Source: Paludibacter sp. UBA6032
GTDB lineage: Bacteria > Bacteroidota > Bacteroidia > Bacteroidales > Paludibacteraceae
DNA length: 64,000 bases
Assembly (NCBI GenBank): GCA_002427885.1
Contig: DIZI01000009.1
Location: 1 to 64,000 of the forward strand
Direction: 5' to 3'
Shown here: one piece after another, positions 63,004 to 64,000 of the stretch
Numbering within the stretch: the stretch's first letter is position 1
Layout: each line of letters begins with the position of its first letter
The notes under the pieces: model-generated
Seen by the model: the letters and a program-made list of their open reading frames with translations, nothing else
Told to the model about the DNA's origin: nothing
Database searches by the model: none
Position numbers and translations under genes: made by a program

Positions 63004-64000
63004 TTAATTGTTTGGTACACTAAAGAAAAATGTAGCGCCTTTGTCAACTTCACTTTCTGCCCAACATTTTCCGCCATGCCGTACTATGATTCTATTCACA
63101 TTGGCAAGCCCAATCCCGATTCCTTCAAAATCCCTCGCTTTATGCAACCGCTGGAAAACTCCGAATAGTTTATCTGCATATTTCATATCAAATCCGGCAC
63201 CGTTATCCCTGATATAAAATATTGTCTGGTCATTCTCTATTTTAGTTCCAATATCAATTACTGTTTTTTCTTTGTTTCGTGAATATTTCAACGCGTTGGA
63301 GATCAAATTAACCCAAACCTGATTGATTAAGGTTTCGTCACCTATTGCATCCGGAAGTTCAGTTATATTTATTTCAACATTTCTGCCAACTATTTCATCG
63401 CTGAAAGTTTTAATCACATTGGTTACAAGGCTTTTTGAATCGATTTTTGTTCGTTGAAGTTCTGCCCTGCTAAATCTTGAAAAGGTCAATAATGCATCGA
63501 TGAGATTCCCCATTTCAATGTATGACTCTGATATGATGTTCAAATACCGTAATCCTGATTCGTCGAGTTGAGCTGAATTATTTTTAACCAGTAAATCCAC
63601 AAAACCTCCAATATGTCTTAAAGGTGCCCGCAAATCATGAGAGACTGAATAGCTGAATGCTTCGAGTTCTTTATTGGCTGCTTCCTGTTTTTCTTTTTCT
63701 TCATTCTGAAAGACAAGTTCCTTGTTAGCAATGACTAACTCTGCAGCCCGTTTTCCTTTTTCTTTGTTTTGAAAGACAAGTTCTTTGTCAGCAATGATTA
63801 ACTCTTCGGCACGTTTCCCTTTTTCTTCATTTTGAAATTCAAGTTCTTTGTCAGCAATGATTAACTCTGCGGCCCGCTTTTCTTTTTCTTCATTTTGAAA
63901 GACGAGCTCTTTGTTGGCAATGATTAACTCATCTGCCCGCTTTTCTTTTTCCCTATTTTGAAAAGCAAGTTCTTTGTTGGCAATGATCAACTCATCTGCC
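63004..64000 (-). CDS. sensor histidine kinase with repeat coiled coil (partial, runs off the window)
   Basis: The frame is open through the window edge, so the N-terminal sensor is missing; at least 331 residues are visible. The first visible 105 residues are five 21-residue repeats of the type IIANKELVFQNEEKEKRAAEL, forming a coiled coil. Then comes HisKA with the phosphorylated histidine in SYSVSHDLRAPLRHIGGF and a HATPase with INQVWVNLISNALKYSR, DNGAGFDMKYADKLFGVFQRLH and GIGIGLANVNRI. This resembles bacteriophytochrome-type kinases. An internal TTG at 63990 is not the true start. It is followed by the Rcp1-like receiver. Confidence 0.88.
   Translation of the reverse strand, partial: ADELIIANKELAFQNREKEKRADELIIANKELVFQNEEKEKRAAELIIADKELEFQNEEKGKRAEELIIADKELVFQNKEKGKRAAELVIANKELVFQNEEKEKQEAANKELEAFSYSVSHDLRAPLRHIGGFVDLLVKNNSAQLDESGLRYLNIISESYIEMGNLIDALLTFSRFSRAELQRTKIDSKSLVTNVIKTFSDEIVGRNVEINITELPDAIGDETLINQVWVNLISNALKYSRNKEKTVIDIGTKIENDQTIFYIRDNGAGFDMKYADKLFGVFQRLHKARDFEGIGIGLANVNRIIVRHGGKCWAESEVDKGATFFFSVPNN
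63686..64000 (-). repeat. 63-base tandem repeats encoding 21-residue coiled-coil units
   Basis: The landmark GCAATGA recurs at 63728, 63791, 63854, 63917 and 63980, spaced exactly 63 bases. Each unit encodes 21 residues, that is three heptads, and the array continues past the window end. Confidence 0.95.

Overview
The window looks like chromosomal DNA from a Bacteroidota species, most likely order Bacteroidales. The evidence is direct: several genes are preceded by the Bacteroidota -7 box TAnnTTTG (twice with a TTG/TTTG element 19 bases upstream), one protein ends in a type IX secretion sorting domain, and many families are Bacteroidota-restricted (DUF3276, DUF4249, DUF4251, DUF4293, long NusB, TPR-AraC membrane regulators). 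The DNA is AT-rich. A Paludibacter-like fermenter fits the gene set, but the genus cannot be proved from sequence alone.

Layout. 1-800 is a gene-poor field of palindromic repeats. 809-4966: thiol peroxidase, a metzincin-like lipoprotein, a GH13 amylase and a DUF4251 lipoprotein. 4987-6514: a REP-type palindrome family and its tyrosine transposase (RAYT), which is fused to a nuclease-like domain and carries its own repeats as in-frame coding sequence. 6805-11428: a pyruvate carboxylase/oxaloacetate decarboxylase-like subunit, threonine aldolase, DUF3276 and NusB. 11467-16561: YajC, YbbR-like protein and a WbpE/WbpD/WbpB set for UDP-GlcNAc(3NAc)A-type sugars, interrupted by a membrane protein and by a four-helix-bundle gene between inverted repeats. 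16645-22626: DUF4293, secreted MsrB-MsrA, TraB/GumN protein, OxyR and a TPR-AraC regulator. 22665-23006 holds a hairpin and a 41-base tandem repeat.

24015-33376 is the most accessory-looking stretch. It has two paralogous secreted beta-helix proteins, an 1830-residue secreted lipase-like protein with eleven exact 225-base repeats and a T9SS domain, a VanZ-like protein, and an exported protein with DnaJ-type CxxCxGxG zinc fingers but no J domain. 33815-41462 (minus strand) carries PafA-like phosphatase, a TPR protein, PBP1A and HemW. 41543-42292 is a decayed tRNA locus: one intact tRNA-Pro(UGG), two broken tRNA-like copies and a frameshifted GIY-YIG gene. 42535-51805: small acidic protein, LpxL-type acyltransferase, GT2, class II ribonucleotide reductase, RecF and MaeB. 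52215-58983: lipoprotein, DUF4249/TonB receptor pair, GcvT and PepT. 59570-64000 (minus): three small genes, then a signalling cluster of REC-PAS-NarX-type kinase, stand-alone receiver and a kinase running off the edge, whose N-terminus is an exact 21-residue coiled-coil repeat.

Best candidates for something undescribed are the RAYT-nuclease fusion with its coding REP units, the higher-order repeat array in the secreted lipase, the exported DnaJ-type zinc-finger protein, and the tRNA/GIY-YIG relic locus. No CRISPR array, prophage, integrase or complete defence operon was seen.
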